From G965218495 sp965218495 (GTDB lineage Bacteria > Bacteroidota > Rhodothermia > Rhodothermales > Bin80), in contig OZ244626.1 in the NCBI GenBank assembly GCA_965218495.1, positions 3,968,001-4,032,000 on the forward strand: 64,000 nt of DNA, given 5' to 3'. Made by a program: the position numbers and the translations under genes. Shown in pieces: positions 53,251-61,813 of the stretch. Every line of letters starts with the position of its first letter. Position 1 is the first letter of the stretch. A model generated the notes under the pieces. That model was not told the DNA's origin. It made no database searches and saw only the letters and a list, made by a program, of their open reading frames with translations.

Positions 53251-53664
53251 CGGGGAACGGGCAAACGCTCAGGATCCGCGCCTTCCTGCTCTGCAGCGGC
53301 TTCCTGCTCAGCAAGGGCCAGCGCAAGGAGAAGCCAGCAGCACGCCAGGCGGGCTACAACGCCATGCTGCTCCTCGTATCGATTGCTGTGATCACTCGTA
53401 GTTTCCACCACAGGTGCCTCGCGCTCCTGCACCCGAGCACGGTCCGGTGAGCACAACGCCTTGGGTGAGACAGGCCCGGAATTGTGTAAACAGTAAGACT
53501 CGTGCCCGTCATTCGGAGCGCTTCCTTCGATGCGCGTCGAAGGTGCCGGACCCTAAAGAGAAGACATGGATCACCAAGCCAGTTAAACCAGCACCCAAGG
53601 CAACATCACAAGCTATCCGCTGCCCGCCCGTGCAGAAGCCAGCGGATTCACACCTGGCCGGACT
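53251..53664. repeat. Spacer and leader between array copies 2 and 3
   Basis: Repeat of the spacer at 49366-49779. The leader again measures 208 bp from its CGCCTTGGGTG anchor to the ATG. In this copy the frame upstream of the ATG contains a TAA about 80 nt before it, which shows that the leader is not coding. Confidence 0.65.
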
Positions 53665-56600
53665 ATGCAACACTCGCGAACAGCATTTGCGCTAACTACC
53701 GTGCTGCTCCTGGCGGCTGGAACGGGTTCGGCAGAGGCGCAAAAAGTCGGAACCTGCACCTCGCCCCTGGGTGAATCCTACCTGGACATCGGCAACGTCC
53801 GAGCGCGCCTTTTCAATAACGGGAACCTGTTTTGGCGCGGATCACCGTCCGTCTACGAGGCACCCAAAGGGGGCGGCGCAGGTGCGATCTTTAACGCCGG
53901 TATCTGGGTCGGCGGCCTGGTCGGTGGGGAGCTGCGAGTGGCGGCTGCGCGCTATCGTCTTTACCAGTTTTGGTCCGGTCCGCTGGATGACGACGGTAAC
54001 CCGCCGGCTGACTGCTCGGTATACGACCGCCTGTACAAGATCAGCCGATCAGATATAGACGACTATGAAGCCACGGGCGCCGCGGTGCCTGATCTGCGGG
54101 AATGGCCAACGGGCCTGGGAGCACCCACCTATGCGGCGCCGGGAAACGGATTGGATGACGATGCGGATGGCGAAGTCGACGAGGAGGGCGGCGAAGTCAT
54201 CGCCCTGCTCGATCAGCCCCTGGATGCGCGCGGAGATCGCGTCATCGATCTCGCGGCCGGTGAGCGCCCGGCGATTCTGGGGGATCAGTCGATCTGGTGG
54301 GTGATGAATGATCGTGGAAACGAACACCTCCCCTATGGTACCCCTCCCATCGGGCTGGAAGTGCATGCGATGGCATTCGCTTTCAAGGTGCCAGGCCCCA
54401 TTGGCGATGCCACGTTCTACAAATATGACTTGTTTTACAGTGGGAAAGATTCTCTTACGGATGCATACGTAGGCCTCTATAGTAATGTGGACCTGGGTAA
54501 CTTCCAGGATGACTGGGTCGGGTCGGACACCGTGCGTGGCCTTGGCTTTGGGTGGAATTCTGACAACGAGGACGAAGGAAGTTTTGGGTACGGCACTCCT
54601 CCACCCGCTGTTGGTGGAGACTTCTTCCAGGGCCCAACAGTGCCGAGCACGGGTGACACCGCGCACGTGAGCGGGACTCTGGTGCCCGACTTCAGAAACC
54701 TGAAGATGGCAAGCTTTGTGTATTTCAACAACTCCGGAGCCGGCAATGGCGAGCCGCATAATGGCAAAGAATATTACAACTTAATGCGTGGTCGCTGGAA
54801 GGATGGGTCTCCCATCCTAGAAATTGGACCGGACGAGCGTTGTTTCTGGTGTCCGACTGTAGCGTCCATGTATGCGGGTGACGTGGGCGAAAGCGACGGA
54901 GAGTGTCAATTCTGGTCAGAATGCAACCGGGATATTCGGGGCAGGAACAATGCCGGAGGCGACCGCCAATTCGTGATGTCTACGGGCCCGTTCACCCTTG
55001 GTCCAGAGGACCCCCAGCAGATCATTCTTGGCATCGTCTTCGCGCGGGGCGAAAACAACTTCAACTCCGTGACCAAGATGAAGCAGGCGGACGATTTTGC
55101 GCAGGCTTTCGTTGATGCCAACTTTTTCGTCCCGGCGCCGCCGGCCTCCCCTGCGCTGGCTGCCACGCCCGCAGACCAGTCTGTGATCCTGGAATGGAAG
55201 AATGCAGCCGGCTCAAACAGCTACCTGGAGTCCTATAGCGCGGTGGACCCCTTCATCCTGGATGAAGACAACGAGTACCTCTTCGAAGGGTATGATGTCA
55301 TTCAGTATGACCACGGCGAAGACTTTGTTGGTCGCACGATCGCGACCTACGACGTGAGTAACGGCGTTACGCGCGTGGTAGATGGGCTTGCCGGTCAGCC
55401 GCAGGAAGTCACTGCTACCGGCACCGATAGCGGCGTAGCAACTTCGCATACGGTCACGGGCCTGACGAACTACACGACGTACCGCTTTGGCGTGCAGGCC
55501 TACGCCTACAATGCGCCGTCATATCCCAAGGTCTACCGCGGCCCCATAGCGCGCGTGGAAGTCATTCCGACCAGGCCCACCCAGGACGTGTCAGACGCGG
55601 CGCTGGCGCTGGCGCAGGATCACGGCACGCCGGACTTCGTGGCGGAAGCCGTAGCGGTGGGCGATGGGGAAGTCTTCGCGCATGTCACCAATCCGATCAC
55701 CCTGGTGGATGCCAACTACGCGGTCGAGTTCTTTGCGCAGGACTTTGCAGTGCAAGACGGCAGTGTTGCGCAAGACGATAACGCCCTGGATCCCTTGCGC
55801 CCACAGATGTTGGCGCGAATGGGCAGCAGTGCCACCGCGGGTGTCACCTACAACATCCTTCGGAACGGCGAGGTGCTCTTTGACGGCTCTGCGCTGGACT
55901 ACCCTGCGCCCTTGCGCCGGGGAGTGTTTTCCGGGGACGGCCTGACCTTTGATGTGCTGGGGCCTCCGCCGGGCTTCAAGGACTTTCACGTTACTGCCAA
56001 CGCTGCCGGGCCGCTCGACCCGCCGGACTATGCCGGCTGGGGCTGGGCCGGCTTCCCGGACCCGCGTGGCCTGGTGGTGGGGCTGCGCAACTATCAGCAG
56101 ATAAGCGGCGCGGTCTGGGGATACCATGCGGGAGGCGCCGCGCAGCCCTTCGGACCGATTGAAGAGGGCAGCTCCTTCCTGGCGCGGGCCCTGCGCGGTG
56201 GCACCCTGCTGCCCTACCTGGGGTCCTACGACTATGAGCAGCGGTTTACGCAGGAGTGTGCAGATCAGATGGATGGCACCCTTGATGTGGAACATGACTG
56301 CCTGGCCATCCGCTGGTACGGCGATGATGCGCTGATCGAGGTGCCCTTCACCCTTTGGAGGGCCGGCATCGACACGCCCGAGGATCGCAGCGACGACCTG
56401 CAGATGGTTCCCTTTCTCTGCGACAGTGAGACGTGCGGGGGTGGCACGGAGCATGGCGTATACGACATCGGGGGAGATCATCCGGCCTCGGGTGCGGACA
56501 ACGATCCGTATACCGACTGGATCTACTGGAACCTGCCGGCGGACACGAGCCCCGGCTCAGCGGGCTACCGGGCGTTCTTCCGGGGGGACGACCTGGCCAC

Positions 56601-57201
56601 TGTGCAGGTGCTGGCCCGCACGGTGCTGGTTGCCTGGAACGAGGGCACGGCGCCGCCCTACCAGCGGCCCTTGCCTGAGAGCGGGACGGTATTCCGCATC
56701 ATCAGCAACAAGCAGAACCAGCCGGGGGACCGGTACCTGCTCTCCACGCATGGCTATGGCGCGGTGCAGCCTGAAGGAGAGAGGGCCCGGGCGCGCCTGA
56801 AGGACATCGGCATCGTACCGAACCCCTACAAGGGCGCCTCCAACTATGAGGTGAGCCAGCTGACCAGCGAGGTGCGGTTCACCAACCTGCCTGACGTGGC
56901 CACGATCCGGATCTTTACGCTCAACGGGACGCTGATCAAGACGATCGAGAAGCGGTCTCCCGGGGTGGCGACGATCTCGTGGAACCTGGTCACGGACTAC
57001 AACCTGGCGATCGCCAGTGGGGTCTACCTGGTACACATCACCGCGCCGGAGGTAGGCTCCACCGTGCTGAAGTTTGCCGTCATCAAGGGATTGCACATTT
57101 TCAAGTTGGGAATTGGAGAGTTGCTGTGGAGGTGGACCCTAGTCTCCACCATTCCTTTCCCATCATATGAACCCCTCCCAGCCTGTTTTGGGGAGCACTG
57201 A
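53665..57201 (+). CDS. Large secreted protein, array copy 3, C-terminus replaced by IS-derived sequence
   Basis: Before insertion this was a 1149-residue paralogue ending FAVIKKRIQLNTF. The IS256 element entered after the GTCATCAA at 57079-57086. The frame now continues 37 codons into the element (GLHIFKLGIGELLWRW and onward) to a stop at 57201. The final eight native residues are lost, and the severed codons lie at 59760-59787. The T9SS-like domain thus has an altered last strand, which may abolish sorting. The rest keeps the signal peptide, the calcium-type motif (GNGLDDDADGEVDEEGG), the FN3-like segment and a variable centre with RCFWCPTVASMYAGDVGESD. It diverges from copies 1 and 2 mainly over about residues 505-770. 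Confidence 0.85.
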   Translation: MQHSRTAFALTTVLLLAAGTGSAEAQKVGTCTSPLGESYLDIGNVRARLFNNGNLFWRGSPSVYEAPKGGGAGAIFNAGIWVGGLVGGELRVAAARYRLYQFWSGPLDDDGNPPADCSVYDRLYKISRSDIDDYEATGAAVPDLREWPTGLGAPTYAAPGNGLDDDADGEVDEEGGEVIALLDQPLDARGDRVIDLAAGERPAILGDQSIWWVMNDRGNEHLPYGTPPIGLEVHAMAFAFKVPGPIGDATFYKYDLFYSGKDSLTDAYVGLYSNVDLGNFQDDWVGSDTVRGLGFGWNSDNEDEGSFGYGTPPPAVGGDFFQGPTVPSTGDTAHVSGTLVPDFRNLKMASFVYFNNSGAGNGEPHNGKEYYNLMRGRWKDGSPILEIGPDERCFWCPTVASMYAGDVGESDGECQFWSECNRDIRGRNNAGGDRQFVMSTGPFTLGPEDPQQIILGIVFARGENNFNSVTKMKQADDFAQAFVDANFFVPAPPASPALAATPADQSVILEWKNAAGSNSYLESYSAVDPFILDEDNEYLFEGYDVIQYDHGEDFVGRTIATYDVSNGVTRVVDGLAGQPQEVTATGTDSGVATSHTVTGLTNYTTYRFGVQAYAYNAPSYPKVYRGPIARVEVIPTRPTQDVSDAALALAQDHGTPDFVAEAVAVGDGEVFAHVTNPITLVDANYAVEFFAQDFAVQDGSVAQDDNALDPLRPQMLARMGSSATAGVTYNILRNGEVLFDGSALDYPAPLRRGVFSGDGLTFDVLGPPPGFKDFHVTANAAGPLDPPDYAGWGWAGFPDPRGLVVGLRNYQQISGAVWGYHAGGAAQPFGPIEEGSSFLARALRGGTLLPYLGSYDYEQRFTQECADQMDGTLDVEHDCLAIRWYGDDALIEVPFTLWRAGIDTPEDRSDDLQMVPFLCDSETCGGGTEHGVYDIGGDHPASGADNDPYTDWIYWNLPADTSPGSAGYRAFFRGDDLATVQVLARTVLVAWNEGTAPPYQRPLPESGTVFRIISNKQNQPGDRYLLSTHGYGAVQPEGERARARLKDIGIVPNPYKGASNYEVSQLTSEVRFTNLPDVATIRIFTLNGTLIKTIEKRSPGVATISWNLVTDYNLAIASGVYLVHITAPEVGSTVLKFAVIKGLHIFKLGIGELLWRWTLVSTIPFPSYEPLPACFGEH
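57079..57086 (+). repeat. Target-site duplication, left copy
   Basis: GTCATCAA directly precedes the left end of the IS256 element and is repeated at 59752-59759 after its right end. Eight bases is the duplication length typical of IS256-family transposition. Confidence 0.92.
57131..57150 (+). promoter_or_regulatory. Possible hairpin upstream of the first IS gene
   Basis: GGTGGA pairs with TCCACC around an eight-base loop, 16 bp before the ATG at 57167. Such structures near IS starts can hide the ribosome binding site in transcripts that read in from outside. That role is inferred. Confidence 0.35.
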
Positions 57202-58135
57202 GGCGCCTTTAGACGCCCAGATCAATCCCTCCGGTGACGCGCGGCGGCTTCTGATGAAGCTCTGCACGCACATACTGCAACAATTGACCACCGACTGGCC
57301 CATTCCGGCAGCGCATCAGCAGCCGGTGCCACCGCCCGTAGTGATCAAGGCTTCTGCTGCGGCCCAGGACACAAAGCCGGACTCGGCGCAGTTGAATGAA
57401 GCGTGGCAGCTGTTGCATTCGCGCAGTCTGCAAGACGACCCGATCGTTGCGATCTGGCTGCGCGGGCTGTGCCCACGCGGCGTTAACATCGTTCTTGGAG
57501 CGGGTCTGACCATCACGGGCTATCGCCGCATACTTGGCCTGGTAGCGTGCTACCCTGAGAACGTCTCTGCTCTTACGTCCTTTGTGCAGTCGCTGTCCGA
57601 TCGTGGTCTTTCGGCCGCCTCCGGGCTGCTCTGTGTGCTGCCCAGCAGTACGGGACTTCAATCGGCGGTGCGCCAGGTGTTCGGCCCCAGGGTCGCTATA
57701 CAGCGCTGTCTCAATACGCTATTGGATCAAGTCACCTGTGGTCTTCCGGAAGACCTTGTTCCTGTGTATCGCAATCGCCTCCGTCAGGCATGGAACGGGT
57801 TCGATGCCCGGGAAGCTGAACGCGCACTCACCCGTATTCACCAGGACTTGACGCGCGTCAATCGGTCCGCAGCGAAGGTTCTATGGGAGGGCCTGGAGCA
57901 ATCTCTGACGATTCAACGCACGGGCATGCTGCTCAAGCTCGACAGGGGGCTGCGCGTGATGCGCTTCATGCATGCCATCAGTCGCAGGTTGCAGGCCCCG
58001 GCCAGCGCCGTTTTCCAGCAACGCGAACAGATGGCACTGGCGCTGTTGGAACACGAGGCTCAGCTGCGCCGTGTGGCCCATGCGGCCCATCTGCCACAAC
58101 TTCGTGAGACTCTCATCAACCTCAACGCCGTATGA
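57167..58135 (+). CDS. Catalytically inactive IS256-transposase-like accessory protein
   Basis: A 322-residue protein. After a unique N-terminus with a Pro-rich linker (WPIPAAHQQPVPPPVV), residues about 85-320 align with the element's own transposase with a single one-residue gap. Shared landmarks are VFG....QRC (171-181), DRGLS (145-149), EGLE.SLT.QR.G (241-253) and PEN (130-132). All three catalytic positions are changed: D179 of the transposase corresponds to R99, D239 to P159 and E351 to A270, and the C-x2-H motif (RCQWHK) reads RCLNTL. It lacks the transposase's N-terminal DNA-binding region. It could bind transposase as an inhibitor or assembly partner. Its stop overlaps the transposase start (ATGA). 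Confidence 0.85.
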   Translation: MNPSQPVLGSTEAPLDAQINPSGDARRLLMKLCTHILQQLTTDWPIPAAHQQPVPPPVVIKASAAAQDTKPDSAQLNEAWQLLHSRSLQDDPIVAIWLRGLCPRGVNIVLGAGLTITGYRRILGLVACYPENVSALTSFVQSLSDRGLSAASGLLCVLPSSTGLQSAVRQVFGPRVAIQRCLNTLLDQVTCGLPEDLVPVYRNRLRQAWNGFDAREAERALTRIHQDLTRVNRSAAKVLWEGLEQSLTIQRTGMLLKLDRGLRVMRFMHAISRRLQAPASAVFQQREQMALALLEHEAQLRRVAHAAHLPQLRETLINLNAV

Positions 58136-59448
58136 TGACCCATACCCCTATGCTGGATCAATCACTCATCGAGGACCTTCACGGGCTTGCGCAGAGGAAT
58201 TTCATCGGCCTGGCCAGCTGCCTTGGATATCTCGATGATCTTCTTACCAAGATGGCCACATGGGTCATGGAAGCCGAAGCCCGCTTCATTTGCGGCGCAC
58301 GTGGGAAGCACCGTAAGACCGGCTTTCAGCGCTGGGGGACGAATCCGGGTTCCATCCGCGTCGGTTTGGAGCGCATTGCGGTCCGCGTTCCGCGCGTACG
58401 GAATGTACGAACCCGAAAGGAGCGTCCTCTGCAAACGTACCGCCTCTTGCGCAAGCGTGGGCTTATGGACCGGGAAAGCGTGACCAGGGGGTTGCTGTGT
58501 GGACTCTCGCGGCGCAATTACAGGCAGGCGGCCCAGGTCTTCACCGATAGTATGGGGTTGAGTGCCAGCAGCATTGGCAACGTCTTCGTTACGCAGACGG
58601 CAGCGCTACTGAAGGAATTCGAGACGCGCCGATTCGATCAGCACACCTTTGCGGTGCTCCTGCTTGATGGCAAGTATCTGGCCGATATGCAGATGATAGT
58701 AGCGATGGGCATCACGACCGAGGGCGAGAAGGTCGTGCTGGGCTTTGCGGAAAGTCGTACCGAGAACAGTGCGCAGGTGCAGTCGCTGTTGCAGGATTTG
58801 TTGCGTCGGGGCTTCACCCATACCGACAAGCTGTTGGTACAGGTGGACGGCAGCCGCGGGCTTCGCAAGGGGATCAGTGCGGTGTTTGGGGATGCGGTCG
58901 TATTCCAGCGCTGCCAATGGCACAAGCGTACCAATGTGACGCGTCACATCAAGAGCGAGCCAGCGGCCACGCAAATGAAGCGTCGGCTTCAGGCGGCATG
59001 GGAACTGCCCACGTACAAGGAGGCACGGGCGGCGCTTGTGTCGCTGCATGGAGCGCTGCAGCGATCGTGTCCGAAGGCCGCGCGCAGTCTGGAGGAGGGT
59101 TTGGAGGATACGCTGACGCTTCACCGGTTGGGGGTGCGGAACCAGGCTGTCAGAGACAGTCTGAAGACGACGAACATCATCGAGAACCTCAACAGCATTA
59201 TAGCGAACCGATCACGGAACGTGAAGCGCTGGGGATCATCGGAGATGCGTCAGCGCTGGTGCGGGGCGATATTCATGCAGTACGAGTCGAATCTGAAGCC
59301 GATACGCCGGGAGGACATGAAGGAGCTGACCCAGGCGTTGACCACCTCCGGGGGTCGAGGGGTTAGTGGGGATTCGGTCTGCCGGCCCCAAAGGACTGCA
59401 AAGGCAACACCTGGCGCTCAATGCCCCCGCGCAGTAGTGCGCTGCTGA
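58132..59448 (+). CDS. IS256-family (mutator type) transposase
   Basis: A 438-residue DDE transposase. The N-terminal region includes the helix-turn-helix-like LCGLSRRNYRQAAQVFTDSM. Catalytic residues are D179 in VLLLDGKYLAD, D239 in VQVDGSRGLRKGISAVFGD, and E351 in TTNIIENLNSIIANRS. The family signature QRCQWHKRTNV follows the second Asp. ATGs at 58132 and 58135 are both possible. The first overlaps the stop of the upstream gene by 4 nt, so both proteins should be made from one transcript at linked levels. The frame is intact, so the element may be active. Confidence 0.95.
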   Translation: MMTHTPMLDQSLIEDLHGLAQRNFIGLASCLGYLDDLLTKMATWVMEAEARFICGARGKHRKTGFQRWGTNPGSIRVGLERIAVRVPRVRNVRTRKERPLQTYRLLRKRGLMDRESVTRGLLCGLSRRNYRQAAQVFTDSMGLSASSIGNVFVTQTAALLKEFETRRFDQHTFAVLLLDGKYLADMQMIVAMGITTEGEKVVLGFAESRTENSAQVQSLLQDLLRRGFTHTDKLLVQVDGSRGLRKGISAVFGDAVVFQRCQWHKRTNVTRHIKSEPAATQMKRRLQAAWELPTYKEARAALVSLHGALQRSCPKAARSLEEGLEDTLTLHRLGVRNQAVRDSLKTTNIIENLNSIIANRSRNVKRWGSSEMRQRWCGAIFMQYESNLKPIRREDMKELTQALTTSGGRGVSGDSVCRPQRTAKATPGAQCPRAVVRC

Positions 59449-59751
59449 CGCTGGCATAAGCAAAACCCGCAGCTGTCCGGACGCTCTGAGGCGCTGCACC
59501 CTGCCAAGATCGCCGCTTACGCGTGCAATCAGAGGATTCCTGCGGGATTTCGTGCCCGAGAAGTCACTCCACGAGCCTGCCTGCGCCCGAAAATCCGCGT
59601 GTGAGCACGCAATTGGGCCCACATAGGCACGCACCGTCCCATTTGCACCCACACACTCGGCCCGAAGCGCAATCCATTGCCAAAAGATATCTACTTTGAG
59701 GGCCCATCTCGGCAGAATCCGCCGAAACCCAACTAAATTTTGTGCAATCCC

Positions 59752-59787
59752 GTCATCAAGAAGCGCATCCAGCTGAACACGTTCTAG
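59752..59787 (+). pseudogene. Severed 3' end of array copy 3, beginning with the right target-site duplication
   Basis: GTCATCAA (59752-59759) is the right target duplication. The bases that follow read on in frame as AAG (lysine) and then KRIQLNTF and stop, exactly the C-terminal codons of array copies 1 and 2. It restores the original gene end if the IS is removed in thought. Confidence 0.93.
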
Positions 59788-60553
59788 CGGGAGGGTGTTA
59801 CTGATGTGGTCTTGCAATTGCCACCACTCACGCGCGGCATGCATTCCCCAGACATGCGACGACCCGTGGTTACTACCACACTAGTTCTTGCTGGTGCACC
59901 CGCGCACGGTCCAGTGCGGCGAAACGCCGCGCTCCTCTTCTTATCGATTGCTGTGACCTCGCAAGTCTCGTAGGTTGAAGAAGGCGGTGGCGCAGGTTAG
60001 CTGGACAAGAACCGGGTTGGCACCGCCGGAGCGGTGGAGTGACTGGTGCCACTCACGCGCGGCACGCGTCCCCGGGACGCGCGACCACCCGTACCACCCC
60101 ACAGATGCCCGGCACCTAATCTCAACCCGCCAACCATGCGGGCCTGAGCCACAGCACAGGCATACCGACGCTACTCAGTCGCATCCAGTATGTCGCCGCT
60201 GTCGGGGCCTGCTTCTTCGTGCCTCCACGTGAAGGCGCCGATGTTAGCGACTCTCTGGAAGGAGTGAAGTCTTCCAGCATACTGACGTGCTGATTTATTG
60301 ACGCGGACGGGAAGTGTGACGCAATTCGCTTTTTTTTGTGCTCAGATTGATCCAAAGTCCCCCCAACTCCAAGTGTCTACGGACATGCTAGTACCAATGC
60401 GGTACAAAGACCGATGCCTGCCCAGTCCAATATTCGCCACGCTTGGATCAGAGCGGCACGCTTGAGGGTTTGCGTGTCGTTAGCAGTACCTCCTCCATTC
60501 TAACCGTCGATTCCGGCCGTAGCACCCGGTAGCGGTCACATCCTGCTCGTTAG
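59788..60553. other. Gene-free stretch after the IS256 element, with a diverged direct repeat
   Basis: No gene is supported in these 766 bp. A segment at about 59819-59880 (CACTCACGCGCGGCATGC and on) recurs in diverged form at about 60047-60105 (CACTCACGCGCGGCACGC and on). Between them, 59895-59970 resembles the array spacer (GCACGGTCCAG, CGCGCTCCTCTTC, ATTGCTGTGA). These look like remains of further repeat units. The promoter of the LarA-like gene should lie at the right end. Confidence 0.5.
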
Positions 60554-61813
60554 ATGATCATTGGATACGGGCATGCAGACGCACACATCGGCGAAACCGA
60601 AGCGCGCGCCATTCTTGCAGAGGCCTTACGTGCCCTTGCGCCTGATACCAGACGCGTTTTGGTCATCATCCCGGATGCGACACGGACGGCGCCGGTGGCG
60701 CTGTTTTTTCGACTGCTCTTTGAATTGCTGTCGCCAAGGACAGATGCGCTCGACTTCCTGGTAGCACTGGGCACACACCCCCTTATGAGCGATCAGGCGT
60801 TGCAAAGGCTCGTAGGCATTACTGCCGAGGAGCGCTTTGGCAAATACCGCACCGCTGGCATTTTCAACCACCGCTGGGATCTGCCGGAGCAGCTCGTGAC
60901 CGTTGAGACCATTCCGGCGAGCGAGATCAGGGCCCTAACGGACGGCCGCATGAATCAGGACGTGCCCGTCACGATAAACCGCATGGTCCTGGATTACGAT
61001 ACGCTACTGGTATGCGGACCCACATACCCGCATGAGGTAGTGGGCTTTTCAGGTGGCAACAAATACTTCTTCCCGGGAATCAGCGGACCCGACGTTATCC
61101 ATATCACACACTGGCTTGGCGCACTACTGACCAGCCGGTCGCTGATCGGGACGCGTAACACCGCCGTGCGGGCCTTCATCAATCGCGCTGCCCGGTGCAT
61201 TCCGCGACAAAGATTATGCGTCAGCCTGATAGTGCACGGCACAGCGCTGCACGGGCTGTTTGTCGGGTCCCCTGAAGAGGCATGGCAGGCTGCTGCTGAC
61301 TTGTCGGCGCAACTCCATATCAACTGGGTCGATAAGCCCTACCGCCGTGCCCTCGCAGTGATTCCACCCATGTACGATGACCTTTGGACGGGGGCCAAGG
61401 GTATGTACAAGCTGGAGCCCGTCATTGACGATGGCGGGGAAATCATCCTCTTCGCGCCGCACATCGAAAGCTTGTCGTATACACATGGCGCCATCCTGAA
61501 CGAAATCGGCTACCACAGTAGCGAGTACTACATGAAGCAATGGGAACGCTTCAAGCACTACCCGTGGACCGTGTTGGCACATTCGGCACATGTGCGGGGC
61601 GAGGCAACCTTTGAAGGCGGCGTTGAACGGCCCAGAATTCGCGTGACGCTTTCGAGCCGCGTGCCCCGCACCCAGTGCGAACGCCTGGGCCTCGGATACT
61701 TGGATCCGAACCAAGTAGACCTGAATGCGTGGCAGAATCGCAGTGATACCTTGTTTGTGCCGAAGGCCGGCGAAGGTCTCTATCGCTTGCGACGGCCCAA
61801 GCCGGGCGAGTAG
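60554..61813 (+). CDS. LarA-like racemase (DUF2088, nickel-pincer nucleotide family)
   Basis: A 419-residue protein of the LarA superfamily. Visible residues are the substrate-phosphate-type loop VIIPDATRTAPVAL (residues 37-50), H75 in ALGTHPLMSD, H160 in PTYPHEVVGFSGG and K170 in GGNKYFFPGISG, the lysine that covalently holds the nickel-pincer cofactor in LarA. LarA itself interconverts D- and L-lactate, but the superfamily includes racemases/epimerases for several 2-hydroxyacids, so the substrate is not fixed. LarB, LarC and LarE homologues needed for the cofactor are not in the window. It is followed by a reductase gene and a lactonase gene on the same strand. Confidence 0.84.
   Translation: MIIGYGHADAHIGETEARAILAEALRALAPDTRRVLVIIPDATRTAPVALFFRLLFELLSPRTDALDFLVALGTHPLMSDQALQRLVGITAEERFGKYRTAGIFNHRWDLPEQLVTVETIPASEIRALTDGRMNQDVPVTINRMVLDYDTLLVCGPTYPHEVVGFSGGNKYFFPGISGPDVIHITHWLGALLTSRSLIGTRNTAVRAFINRAARCIPRQRLCVSLIVHGTALHGLFVGSPEEAWQAAADLSAQLHINWVDKPYRRALAVIPPMYDDLWTGAKGMYKLEPVIDDGGEIILFAPHIESLSYTHGAILNEIGYHSSEYYMKQWERFKHYPWTVLAHSAHVRGEATFEGGVERPRIRVTLSSRVPRTQCERLGLGYLDPNQVDLNAWQNRSDTLFVPKAGEGLYRLRRPKPGE

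Larger units (their letters stand above)
45717..57086 (+). repeat. Three-unit tandem array (period about 3.86-3.89 kb)
   Basis: Three direct repeats each contain a leader, a gene for a secreted protein of about 1150 residues, and a downstream spacer. The leader anchor (CGCCTTGGGTG) starts at 45717, 49572 and 53457, and the gene ATG follows exactly 208 nt later in all three (45925, 49780, 53665). Unit periods are 3855 and 3885 bp. The third unit is interrupted by the IS256 element at 57087. A related spacer trace persists beyond the element near 59900-59970. Confidence 0.9.
57087..59751 (+). mobile_element. IS256-family insertion sequence with an accessory gene (2665 bp)
   Basis: The ends are defined by 24-bp imperfect inverted repeats: 57087-57110 (GGGATTGCACATTTTC...GTTGGG) and the complement of 59728-59751 (GGGATTGCACAAAATT...GTTGGG), 19 of 24 matching, flanked by the 8-bp duplication GTCATCAA. 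The element carries two coupled genes, an inactive transposase paralogue (57167-58135) and the DDE transposase (58132-59448), then about 300 bp of non-coding right end. It is nearly twice the size of a standard IS256-family element (about 1.3-1.5 kb) because of the additional gene. Confidence 0.93.
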
